NCBI GenBank assembly: GCA_964438995.1
Contig: CAYTMQ010000012.1
Coordinates: 51,648-115,647 of the forward strand
Reading direction: 5' to 3'
DNA length: 64,000 bases
DNA from: JABMMZ01 sp964438995
GTDB lineage: Bacteria; Bacteroidota; Bacteroidia; NS11-12g; UBA955
Shown here: piece after piece, positions 16,329 through 24,674 of the stretch
Numbering within the stretch: position 1 is the first letter of the stretch
Layout of the letters: each line of letters begins with the position of its first letter
The notes under the pieces: generated by a model
The model's database searches: none
Told to the model about the DNA's origin: nothing
Seen by the model: the letters and a program-made list of their open reading frames with translations, nothing else
Program-made: the position numbers and the translations under genes

Positions 16329-19085
16329 ATGGCAGAAATAAGATTAGGTAAAGCAGCAACGGAATTTAACGTAAGTACGCAAACTATTATAGAAAGTTTG
16401 CAGAAGAAAGGATTTGCCATCGAGAATAAACCGACTGCAAAACTAACAGAGGAGATGTACAAGTACATTTCTGGCCTTTTCTCTTCTGAAAAGGAAGTTA
16501 AAGAACAATCAAAAACTGCAGGTTTAAGCAGCAAGCTTAAGAAGCGTGAAGAGACTGTTAAAGCAGACGAGTCAACTCTAAGAAAAAAACAAGAAGAAAA
16601 ACCAGTTGAAAAGGAACCAGAAACGGAAGTTTTCATCAAAAATGTAGTAGTTGAGGAAAAAACAAAAGCTCCAGAAAAAGAAGAAGTTGTTGTTCCTGAA
16701 GTAAAATCTGAAGTTGTTGAGAAAACGAAAGAAAAGGAAACTCCTAAACCAGAAACTGGAGGCTTAAAAGTTAAGGGTAAAATCGAGCTTGACCCACCGG
16801 CTAAAAAGAAGAAAGAAGCACCAGTTGAAAAACCAGTTGTAGAAGAGAAGAAAGCTCCTACTCCAGAACCTGTTGTTCTAGTTGAGAAAAAGCCTGAACC
16901 AATTGAACAACCAGTAATCGAAGAAATTGATGAGGAAAGAGAATTGGTTAAAGCCAATTTGGTTGAATTGGATGGACTGAAAATCAAAGGAAAAATCGAG
17001 CTTCGCCCAGAACCTGTTATCAAATCTAAATTTACTCCTCCTGCAGATAAGGACAAAGTAAACAGAGAAAAGAGAAAACGTAAATCTGGTGCTCAAAAGG
17101 TTAACATCCAACAAGAAATTAAAGTTAACCGCAATACCCATCAAAGAAAAGACGAACCTAAAAAAGAAATTTCTCAAAAGGAGATTCAAGATAAGCTGAA
17201 AAAGACGCTTAATAAAATTGACTCTTCGGGTAGAGGAAAAACCAATAAATCTAAATTCAAACGCCAAAAACGTGACGTTCACTATCAGTCGCGTATGGAA
17301 GCCAATGAGCGTTTAGAGCAAGAAGAAAAAATCCTAAAAGTAACAGAATTCCTTACTGCCAATGATTTGGCTAAAATGATGGATGCTCAAGTTACAGCGG
17401 TTATTTCTACCTGTTTCTCTCTTGGTATCATGGTTTCTATCAACCAACGTTTGGATGCAGAAACCATCACTTTGGTGGCAGATGAGTTTGGATACGAAGT
17501 CGAATTTGTGGACGCAGAAGAAACCATTCACTTCACAGAAGATGTTGACGATCCTGAAAAATCAATTGCTCGTCCTCCTATCGTAACCGTTATGGGTCAC
17601 GTCGATCACGGTAAAACATCTTTACTTGACTACGTGAGAAAAACCAACGTTATTGCTGGTGAAGCAGGTGGTATCACCCAGCACATTGGTGCTTATGAGG
17701 TAAAATTACCAAACGGACAAAAAATCACTTTCTTAGATACTCCTGGTCACGAAGCCTTCACAGCTATGCGTGCTCGTGGTGCTAAGATTACAGATATCGC
17801 AGTTATTGTGATTGCAGCAGACGACAGCATCATGCCTCAAACGCGTGAAGCTATAAGTCACGCTCAAGCTGCTGGTGTACCAATGATTTTTGCCATCAAC
17901 AAAATTGATAAAGATGGCGCAAATCCAGAAAAAATTAGAGAAGAATTGTCAGCAATGAACATCTTAGTAGAAGAATGGGGCGGTAAATTCCAGTCTCAAG
18001 AAATCTCTGCTAAGAAAGGCTTAAATGTAGACAAATTACTAGAGAAAATATTGTTGGAAGCTGAATTGTTAGACTTGAAAGCCGATCCAACAAGAAAAGC
18101 TAAAGGTACTATTGTAGAAGCCCGATTGGATAAAGGTCGCGGTGTGGTTGCAAGTTTACTTGTACAAACTGGTACTTTAAGAATTGGCGACCATTTGGTA
18201 GCTGGTGCTCATTATGCCAAAGTGAAAGCTTTGTTTAACGAAAGAAACCAAAGAGTTGAAGAAGCCGGACCATCAGTTCCTGTTAGTATGCTCGGTTTCT
18301 CGGAAGCGCCTTCTGCAGGTGACCCATTATTTGTTCTTAATACTGAAGACGAGGCAAAAGAACTTGCAAACAAAAGAGAACAACTATTGCGTGAACAAGG
18401 TATTAGAACAACCAAACACATTACACTTGAAGAAATTGGTAGACGTTTGGCTATAGGAAACTTCAAAGAACTAAACTTAATCATTAAAGGTGACGTGAAT
18501 GGTTCTGTTGAAGCGTTGAGTGACTCGTTACTAAATCTTTCTAATAAAGAGGTTATGGTTAAAGTCATCCACAAAGGTGTTGGTCAGATTACAGAAAGTG
18601 ACGTATTGTTAGCGTCTGCATCTGATGCCATCATCATTGGTTTCCAGGTTAGACCATCATCAAGTGCTAAGAAAATTGCCGAAACAGAACAAATCGATAT
18701 CAGACACTACTCTATCATTTACCAAGCCATCGAAGAAATTAAATCTGCGATAGAAGGTATGTTGAGTCCTGAAATTAAAGAAACTGTTATTGGTAATGTT
18801 GATGTAAGAGAAGTATTTAAAATCACTAAAATTGGAACTGTTGCTGGTTGTTACGTAACCGATGGTAAAGTAACCCGTAACGCTAAAGTTAGAATTATTA
18901 GAGACGGTGTGGTTGTTCACCAAGGTCAGATTGATGCATTAAAACGTTTCAAAGACGATGTTAAAGATGTGTTAAGAGGATTTGAGTGTGGTATATCACT
19001 TAAAAACTTCCAAGACATACAAGTTGGCGATAATCTAGAAATATTCGAAGAAACCTCAATAGCAAGAAAACTGGATTCACTATAA
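16329..19085 (+). CDS. infB: Translation initiation factor IF-2
   Basis: A 918-residue GTPase that brings fMet-tRNA to the 30S subunit. Residues 1-50 are the IF2-N domain, 50-300 a long Glu/Lys/Pro/Val-rich low-complexity linker typical of Bacteroidota IF-2, with two copies of a GLKIKGKIEL-like motif (about 148 and 218). The G domain begins near 415 with GHVDHGKT at 423-430 (G1), followed by the IAGEAGGITQHIGAYEV switch, DTPGHEAF (G3) and NKIDK (G4). Domains II, III and IV follow to the end. It has its own promoter and a strong terminator, and is not in the nusA-rbfA operon seen in many bacteria. Confidence 0.99.
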   Translation: MAEIRLGKAATEFNVSTQTIIESLQKKGFAIENKPTAKLTEEMYKYISGLFSSEKEVKEQSKTAGLSSKLKKREETVKADESTLRKKQEEKPVEKEPETEVFIKNVVVEEKTKAPEKEEVVVPEVKSEVVEKTKEKETPKPETGGLKVKGKIELDPPAKKKKEAPVEKPVVEEKKAPTPEPVVLVEKKPEPIEQPVIEEIDEERELVKANLVELDGLKIKGKIELRPEPVIKSKFTPPADKDKVNREKRKRKSGAQKVNIQQEIKVNRNTHQRKDEPKKEISQKEIQDKLKKTLNKIDSSGRGKTNKSKFKRQKRDVHYQSRMEANERLEQEEKILKVTEFLTANDLAKMMDAQVTAVISTCFSLGIMVSINQRLDAETITLVADEFGYEVEFVDAEETIHFTEDVDDPEKSIARPPIVTVMGHVDHGKTSLLDYVRKTNVIAGEAGGITQHIGAYEVKLPNGQKITFLDTPGHEAFTAMRARGAKITDIAVIVIAADDSIMPQTREAISHAQAAGVPMIFAINKIDKDGANPEKIREELSAMNILVEEWGGKFQSQEISAKKGLNVDKLLEKILLEAELLDLKADPTRKAKGTIVEARLDKGRGVVASLLVQTGTLRIGDHLVAGAHYAKVKALFNERNQRVEEAGPSVPVSMLGFSEAPSAGDPLFVLNTEDEAKELANKREQLLREQGIRTTKHITLEEIGRRLAIGNFKELNLIIKGDVNGSVEALSDSLLNLSNKEVMVKVIHKGVGQITESDVLLASASDAIIIGFQVRPSSSAKKIAETEQIDIRHYSIIYQAIEEIKSAIEGMLSPEIKETVIGNVDVREVFKITKIGTVAGCYVTDGKVTRNAKVRIIRDGVVVHQGQIDALKRFKDDVKDVLRGFECGISLKNFQDIQVGDNLEIFEETSIARKLDSL

Positions 19086-19102
19086 TCCATTTCAAAATAC
19101 AT

Positions 19103-19140
19103 AAAAGCCCCAAATACTTCAGAGTGTTTGGGGCTTTTTT
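19103..19140 (+). terminator. Rho-independent terminator of infB
   Basis: A perfect 12-bp stem (AAAAGCCCCAAA 19103-19114 with TTTGGGGCTTTT 19127-19138) and a U run on the + strand, 17 nt after the infB stop. Confidence 0.93.
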
Positions 19141-19162
19141 ATTGGGTCTACTGCAATACAAG

Positions 19163-19305
19163 CTCCGACCCAGCATCATAGTCTCGAAGACTCGACTCGA
19201 TGCCGGGCAGGCGTTGCGACCTCCGATGTTGCAACCTCCGATGTTACGACCTCCGATGTTGCGACCTCCGATGTTTCAACCTCCGATGTTATGACCTCCG
19301 ACGTT
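19163..19305 (-). repeat. Composite repeat, copy 1: hairpin module plus six 15-bp tandem units
   Basis: Left part (19163-19215): CTCCGACCC..., with an imperfect stem CCCAGCATC (19169-19177) against GATGCCGGG (19199-19207) and an inner AGTCT/AGACT-type hairpin. Right part (19216-19305): six exact-length 15-bp units with consensus NNRACCTCCGAYGTT, ending 3 nt before the marC stop codon. The stretch is much more GC-rich than its surroundings. The same two modules recur at 52902-53070. Confidence 0.92.
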
Positions 19306-19308
19306 GAT

Positions 19309-19875
19309 TTAAGCAAACAAGTTTGACTTGAATATTTTTACGGCTATGGCAATTAAGATGACTCCAAAAAATTTTCTAATGACTAAAAGTCCGCCTTTGC
19401 CTAGAATTTTTTCTATTTTGCCTGTTAACTTTAATACAGTGTAGATAAATACCAAGTTAATCAAAATTCCAATGTAAATATTTACTCCTTGAAACTCAGA
19501 TTTCAAAGACATAATGGTTGTTAAAGTGCCACTACCCGCAATAATTGGAAATGCAATAGGCACTATACTCCCAGATTTGGCATCTGGATCTGTTTTAAAC
19601 AAGTCTCTTCCTAAAATCATTTCTAGTCCGATAATAAAAATAACAATTGACCCTGCCAATGCAAATGAATGCAAATCCAATCCTAATAAATGAAGAAATT
19701 CTTCACCCACAAAGAAAAACAAGGTCATTAACAAACCAGCTACTAATGTCGCCAATTCAGATTGTATGTGACCCAGCTTTTCGCGCAAATTGATGATGAC
19801 TGGAATTGACCCAATGATATCAATTACTGCAAAAAGTGTAAACGTTACTGTTAGTATCTCCTTAAAATCAACCAT
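19309..19875 (-). CDS. MarC family integral membrane protein
   Basis: A 188-residue protein with six hydrophobic helices and the MarC family motifs: FAVIDIIGSIPVIINLR at the start, LGLDLHSFALAGSIVIFIIGLEM in the middle and PIAFPIIAGSGTLTTIMSL. The family is annotated as NAAT transporters, but the substrate is uncertain. TAATTTTG ends 4 nt before the ATG, so the mRNA may be leaderless. The 15-bp repeat array begins right after its stop codon, so the repeats lie in its 3' end. Confidence 0.92.
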   Translation of the reverse strand: MVDFKEILTVTFTLFAVIDIIGSIPVIINLREKLGHIQSELATLVAGLLMTLFFFVGEEFLHLLGLDLHSFALAGSIVIFIIGLEMILGRDLFKTDPDAKSGSIVPIAFPIIAGSGTLTTIMSLKSEFQGVNIYIGILINLVFIYTVLKLTGKIEKILGKGGLLVIRKFFGVILIAIAVKIFKSNLFA

Positions 19876-19879
19876 TAGG

Positions 19880-19887
19880 CAAAATTA
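19880..19887 (-). promoter_or_regulatory. Minus-7 element 4 nt before marC-like gene (TAATTTTG)
   Basis: TAATTTTG, four bases (CCTA), then ATG on the minus strand; predicts a leaderless transcript. Confidence 0.6.
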
Positions 19888-19909
19888 CAAGATTTTGATT
19901 GATTGGAGA

Positions 19910-20572
19910 CTACACTTCTAAAAATGCATTATATGCTTTAGCTGAATGATATACTTTTACAATATAATTTAATATGTCTGGTTTAAGTATTTTATCACCG
20001 TCAACAGTGTGTTGCACATAAAATTGCTTGTTGTAGATGTACTCACATTTTTCGGCAAAAGGTTTTAATTCTTTTGGAAGAATTTTTGATTTTTCTCCTT
20101 GAGGTGTCCCAAAATAGGTCTTAAAATCTGAAGATGAAATGGATTTCATAAATTGGGCAGTAGACTTAGCAATCTTATTTCTTATAGCTTCCAATTGTGG
20201 CTTTTCTGGCATATACACACCGCTGTAGATGTGCATATACTCCGGACCAAACTCTATATATAAACCAGATTCATGCATGGCCTTTCTCCCACCCTTTTTA
20301 ATAAGAGCTGACATCTGCAATTTGTATGGGGTCTTATCTTTGCTGAATCTAATGTCTTTATTGATTCTGAATATGCATTCTGAAGCTTTCAAATCACCTA
20401 ATGGGTAGTCTTTCTTCAAAGCTTGAATCAAATCAGTAACAAAAGCTTCGAATGGCTCTTTTACCGACTTAATATATCTGCTTCTATTAGCATCAAACCA
20501 TTCTTTATTATTGTTCGGTGCCAATTCCATAAAGAACTCTAAAAAACCTTTATCAAAATACGATTTTTTCAT
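19910..20572 (-). CDS. DUF2461 family protein
   Basis: A 220-residue cytoplasmic protein matching the DUF2461 (TIGR02453) family: FLEFFMELAPNNNKEWFDANR at the start, FRINKDIRFSKDKTPYK in the middle, and GLYIEFGPEYMHIYSGVYMPE after it. These are the most conserved parts of the family. No biochemical role is established to my knowledge. It lies 37 nt upstream of marC on the same strand, but marC has its own promoter element in the gap. Confidence 0.92.
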   Translation of the reverse strand: MKKSYFDKGFLEFFMELAPNNNKEWFDANRSRYIKSVKEPFEAFVTDLIQALKKDYPLGDLKASECIFRINKDIRFSKDKTPYKLQMSALIKKGGRKAMHESGLYIEFGPEYMHIYSGVYMPEKPQLEAIRNKIAKSTAQFMKSISSSDFKTYFGTPQGEKSKILPKELKPFAEKCEYIYNKQFYVQHTVDGDKILKPDILNYIVKVYHSAKAYNAFLEV

Positions 20573-20585
20573 GTCGCTAATTAAT

Positions 20586-20615
20586 AAAAAAAGCGCCTTA
20601 TTTCTAAGGCGCTTT
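20586..20615 (-). terminator. Rho-independent terminator of the Calx-beta cargo gene
   Basis: An 11-bp perfect stem (AAAGCGCCTTA 20590-20600 with TAAGGCGCTTT 20605-20615) and TTTC loop, followed on the minus strand by a U run. It lies 20 nt after the stop at 20636. Confidence 0.92.
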
Positions 20616-20635
20616 AAAATTATTTTTAAATTATA

Positions 20636-23600
20636 TTATAACACGCTGAGTATCTTTCTGGCAGTTCCTTTATCAGTGATAATATTCACTGTATACATGC
20701 CTTTATTTAACTCTTCGATATTCATTCTAACTTCATTTGAATTGATATCTGAAAGCTGCTTAACAACTCTACCATTCAAATCAACAATTTCTAATGATTG
20801 CATGATAGCATCTGAAGCAAATAGATTCACTTCATTAACTGCAGGGTTAGGATACAATTTAATTTGAGAAGATAATCCAATGTCATCGATGCTATTTGTT
20901 TCATCATCGATAATGGTAACTGTGTGAACACTATCAGCACCAATCAACGTACCCCAAGGATTGTCTCTAATCGTCCAAACAATGGTTTCATTTAACTCAG
21001 GAGTCAAATCATCGTTGATTTTAGATTTGATAATTACACTAGGGGTAGAACTTGACAATATGAATAATCTCACAGCATTTGATTGGTAATCGCCATTTCT
21101 TGTTGCAGTACCACCAGTTATAGCCAAACTAATTTGTTGTGGAGATGTGATGTTAGCACATTGCAATATAAATGGCTCTGTGCTATCTCTATTTTCTTTT
21201 GAAGTTGAAGTGGTAGTCGTGAAGCTGAATGTAGGCACTGTAAGATTTGCAAAATCAGTCATTCTTCTAGGAATTAAAACATAACCAGAAGTATAAGGAG
21301 AGCTAGGGTCAATCTGCGCTCCAAGTCCTGTTAGGTTGAAGAAACCTGCAGGAGCTGGTTTACCATCAATATCAGTTTCACTATCGATTACTGCAGTGAA
21401 GGTACCAGAAGATGTTTGAATGGTTACATTAGCCGTTGTATTAGCTGACAAAGCTGTGGTTGGCCATTCTGAAGGGTTAGCCAATCTTACTAAATTGTAT
21501 TTTACCAAATCAGACTCAGTTGATTCTGACAACAAAGAAATCACTTTTGCATTTTTCAAAGTGCGACCTGAAGCCAATTTAATAATGGTGTCTAAAGAAG
21601 ACATTTGAGCCATACCATTAGTTTGAGCGATTCTTCCATATACTTGAATACTATCACCCTCAGTTACAGTGTAGCCCTTAGAACTACTATTAACCACTTG
21701 AATGCCTCCAGTGTTGTCCATCAAAGTGAATGATGTTCCACTTGTGGTCATATTAACACCATAAACAACACCTCTAAGTGCACAATGAACATTTAAACTA
21801 TCAAGAATGAAGTTTGGAGATTTTGTAGTATTGATTCTATTGATTCTATATTCAGGTAAATCGTTGTCTAAAATCGTCACTCTGAATGTATCAGGTTTTG
21901 CTATTTTTGCATTGAAAGATGGTCTAATAACAAATACTGCATCTTCTCTAGGTTCTGATAAATTATCGTCTATAATTGGAACTGTAATAACAAAACTATC
22001 AGGATCACTTGTATCAAATGACACCAATTGAGTTGTGAATGTAAAGTCTGAACCAGCTTGAGCATTTTGTGAACTACCATCATTTGATAAAATTATATCG
22101 CTTTGGAAGATATTACCTAAATTTCTGTTAACTCTAACTTTTACTGATCCAACATTTTCTTTTACAGTTAATTTGTTATTTGCAAATCTGAAAATTGATG
22201 GCGCATCATCGTCTTCAATAATCAAAGTAAGCAACGAATCTACACCTGGTATTCCTGGAGATGTCAAATTTCTCAACACCAGAACAACTGTATCAGAGCG
22301 ATCTTCGCTTCTTTTATCATTTTGTAAGTATAAATTAAACTCTAAACTATCTACAATTTTATTTCCAGGGAAAGTAACAGTGCTATCCACATTGCTGTTG
22401 CCAATTTTGAAATCCAATGGAATGTGTGTACTATCTGTTTTAGATTTCACTGCTACTTTTACTGCAGTAGAAGTAGTAGCTCCAGAATTGATTCTTAGTT
22501 TTACTTTTAAGATACCTGAATTCTCTTTTACAGTTATTGATTTCTTATCAAAATTTACTACAGGAATATCGTTATCGGTGATATTAATTGAGTGGGTAGT
22601 TTGGAAACCAATTTTACCATTAACTTGGTTGTTTAATCTAATAGCCACATTTTCTACAGGCTCACTGATTCCATCATCAAGAATTTTCACTCTTAATGTG
22701 TCAGTCAAATCACCATATGGTTTAAATACAAACGGGAATGAAGATAAAACTTGATAGTCTGAATTGTTTGTTGCAGTTCCTGCCACAACAAATGCACTAA
22801 CTTTGCTGGTATCTGAATTACCAAAACGTCTTCTTACAACTGCTTTTACAATAGCATTTGACTCAGTAATATTGGTTGTGTTGATTGCAAAGTCAAATTC
22901 TGGTCTAACCAAAGGAGCGTAATCACTTTTGATGTTAACAATTTTCTTTGCACCACCTAATCTGTCTACGGTTGTATCATTTCCCCATACCCCATCACTT
23001 TCAGTATTGGCATATATCAAGGTATCTTGAACAAGATCGCGAGATTCAATTCTTCTTATACCATTACTCAATGCATTAGGAATTATTGTACCCCAAGCAC
23101 CAGTAGTAGCATTTACTTTGTTGTTGTACCAAGTTGGCATACTTGAAAATGATTGACCATCGCTTTCAGCATAAGTTATAGTAACAGGTCTGTTGGTCAT
23201 ACCCATTACATCATCATACAATGCAACAACACTTTTAGCTGGAGCAAATGAATTTCCATAAATTCCAGTACCGCTGTATCCATTATTTGATTGTCCAAAT
23301 CCTAACACTTGAATAGAGTCATTGGTATACATTTTAAATGTCATAGGAGACCCTGTTCCTACCTCTTCCATTATAACAAATGGATAGACATAGCTTCCAG
23401 GAGTAAATCTAGAATCATTGGTATAAATAACGCCAAACCATGAACTGTAATCACCTACTCCCAAAGGTAGTGTGATGGTATCATGTCCTCCAGAAGTACT
23501 AATATCAGGATTTGCAATGCTGATCATAGTACCATTTTTTCTAATAATAATTGGAATACCTGCACCAGTACTTGTAGAGCTACCAGTATCCGCTAAACTG

Positions 23601-23836
23601 ATTAAACGAGGGAAGATCTTGTATCTTCCTCCAGGAGTCAATCCATTAATTCTAAGATTGAAAAAAACAGGTAATCTGGTTGAATCCGCAGAAGAACTAC
23701 CTGTAGAACCGCAAACTAGTGGCACCCTTTCACCCATCATCTGACCTGCGCTGGGTTTTTGTTGCGCAAATGCAGACATAGAAGTGAAAACGACCATCAT
23801 CAAAATAGTAAATTTATTAATTTTCATCTGTATCAT
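20636..23836 (-). CDS. Large Calx-beta surface protein with T9SS type A sorting domain
   Basis: A 1066-residue exported protein. The signal peptide ends in AFAQ (residue 25). After a lamin-tail-like N-terminal region come at least two Calx-beta domains (about 315-425 and 427-545, seen as VNFDKKSITVKENSG and DDGISEPVENVAI) and a third (about 550-670, with FANNKLTVKENVGSVKV). A DUF5689/OB-like domain (about 680-760, VYGVNMTTSGTSFTLMDN) and another partial Calx-beta region follow. Residues about 990-1066 are a type A T9SS tail (LYPNPAVNEVNLFAS ... LNKGMYTVNI). Two Met codons 9 nt apart can start it; TATATTTG ends 5 nt before the first. Probably a calcium-binding adhesin or enzyme scaffold. Confidence 0.88.
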   Translation of the reverse strand: MIQMKINKFTILMMVVFTSMSAFAQQKPSAGQMMGERVPLVCGSTGSSSADSTRLPVFFNLRINGLTPGGRYKIFPRLISLADTGSSTSTGAGIPIIIRKNGTMISIANPDISTSGGHDTITLPLGVGDYSSWFGVIYTNDSRFTPGSYVYPFVIMEEVGTGSPMTFKMYTNDSIQVLGFGQSNNGYSGTGIYGNSFAPAKSVVALYDDVMGMTNRPVTITYAESDGQSFSSMPTWYNNKVNATTGAWGTIIPNALSNGIRRIESRDLVQDTLIYANTESDGVWGNDTTVDRLGGAKKIVNIKSDYAPLVRPEFDFAINTTNITESNAIVKAVVRRRFGNSDTSKVSAFVVAGTATNNSDYQVLSSFPFVFKPYGDLTDTLRVKILDDGISEPVENVAIRLNNQVNGKIGFQTTHSINITDNDIPVVNFDKKSITVKENSGILKVKLRINSGATTSTAVKVAVKSKTDSTHIPLDFKIGNSNVDSTVTFPGNKIVDSLEFNLYLQNDKRSEDRSDTVVLVLRNLTSPGIPGVDSLLTLIIEDDDAPSIFRFANNKLTVKENVGSVKVRVNRNLGNIFQSDIILSNDGSSQNAQAGSDFTFTTQLVSFDTSDPDSFVITVPIIDDNLSEPREDAVFVIRPSFNAKIAKPDTFRVTILDNDLPEYRINRINTTKSPNFILDSLNVHCALRGVVYGVNMTTSGTSFTLMDNTGGIQVVNSSSKGYTVTEGDSIQVYGRIAQTNGMAQMSSLDTIIKLASGRTLKNAKVISLLSESTESDLVKYNLVRLANPSEWPTTALSANTTANVTIQTSSGTFTAVIDSETDIDGKPAPAGFFNLTGLGAQIDPSSPYTSGYVLIPRRMTDFANLTVPTFSFTTTTSTSKENRDSTEPFILQCANITSPQQISLAITGGTATRNGDYQSNAVRLFILSSSTPSVIIKSKINDDLTPELNETIVWTIRDNPWGTLIGADSVHTVTIIDDETNSIDDIGLSSQIKLYPNPAVNEVNLFASDAIMQSLEIVDLNGRVVKQLSDINSNEVRMNIEELNKGMYTVNIITDKGTARKILSVL

Positions 23837-23841
23837 TTTTG

Positions 23842-23849
23842 CAAATATA
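23842..23849 (-). promoter_or_regulatory. Minus-7 element before the Calx-beta cargo gene (TATATTTG)
   Basis: TATATTTG lies 5 nt before the first possible ATG (23836) and 14 nt before the second (23827), inside the 19-nt gap after comF. It shows that the large gene can be transcribed separately from comF. Confidence 0.55.
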
Positions 23850-23855
23850 GTGAAT

Positions 23856-24557
23856 TTACTTTATTGCTAAACACATTGCCAAAAGACTGATTTTCAAACC
23901 TCCAATTTCTAAAATTGTCTTTCCACAAGCTTCCAAAGTTGCACCTGTTGTTACAACATCATCAACAATACCAATATGACCAAAACCTTTTATTTTACTG
24001 ACATCCACCTCAAATCCATGTTGTATATTCTCCCACCTTTCAAACCTTTTTTTCAAAGTTTGACTTTCTTTTGATTCAACCCTTTTCAATATTTTAGGTT
24101 CAAATGGAATTTGTAAAACCTCTGAAATTCCATTGGCTATAAAATCGCTCTGATTGTATCCCCTTTTTCTCTCTTTTTCAGGATGTAATGGAACTGTAGC
24201 TAAAACGTCTGGTTTCTCCCAGTTACGATCTTTATTAAGTTGCTCACCATATAATTTTCCAAGTTGATATCCTATATCTGTCTGGCCATCATATTTCAAT
24301 TTGTGCATCAGTTTTTGAGCCATACCCAATTTTCTAAAATTCAAAAATGCATTGGCTGAAAACACTGGAATACGGCCATAAAACAGGCGTTGAACGAGAT
24401 TGCTCTCCATGCAACTAAACCCAGTTAATGGCAATTGTATTTGACAAAATAGACATAGAACTACCTCAGATTGCATCAAAGGCTTTTCACAATAAGCACA
24501 CAATCTGGGGAAGAATACATCAACTACATTTCGAGCCCAATCTTTTAACATTTTCAT
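23856..24557 (-). CDS. comF: ComF family phosphoribosyltransferase-like protein
   Basis: A 233-residue protein. Residues 17-40 carry a zinc-finger-like set of cysteines (CAYC ... CLFCQ). The rest is a PRTase fold, with LATVPLHPEKERKRGYNQSDFIA in the middle and the PRPP-binding loop IGIVDDVVTTGAT near residue 203-215. ComF proteins take part in DNA uptake during transformation, but many are of unproven role. The gene is just upstream of the Calx-beta gene on the same strand. Confidence 0.92.
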   Translation of the reverse strand: MKMLKDWARNVVDVFFPRLCAYCEKPLMQSEVVLCLFCQIQLPLTGFSCMESNLVQRLFYGRIPVFSANAFLNFRKLGMAQKLMHKLKYDGQTDIGYQLGKLYGEQLNKDRNWEKPDVLATVPLHPEKERKRGYNQSDFIANGISEVLQIPFEPKILKRVESKESQTLKKRFERWENIQHGFEVDVSKIKGFGHIGIVDDVVTTGATLEACGKTILEIGGLKISLLAMCLAIK

Positions 24558-24674
24558 GCAAGATTATGACTGAAAGTAGAATCAAAAAATCAAAGTGAAA
24601 TATTTTTTTTAAAGGCCTATTTTTAATTGATAAAGCCCGGCAAAAAATTTTCTAAATTTTACAGAATTATGACA

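Noticed and set aside
19216..19305. Possible CRISPR array
   Set aside because: The 15-bp units are directly joined with no spacers, and there are no cas genes in the window. The palindromes at 1642-1720 are also rejected as CRISPR because of only three units and AT-rich spacers.
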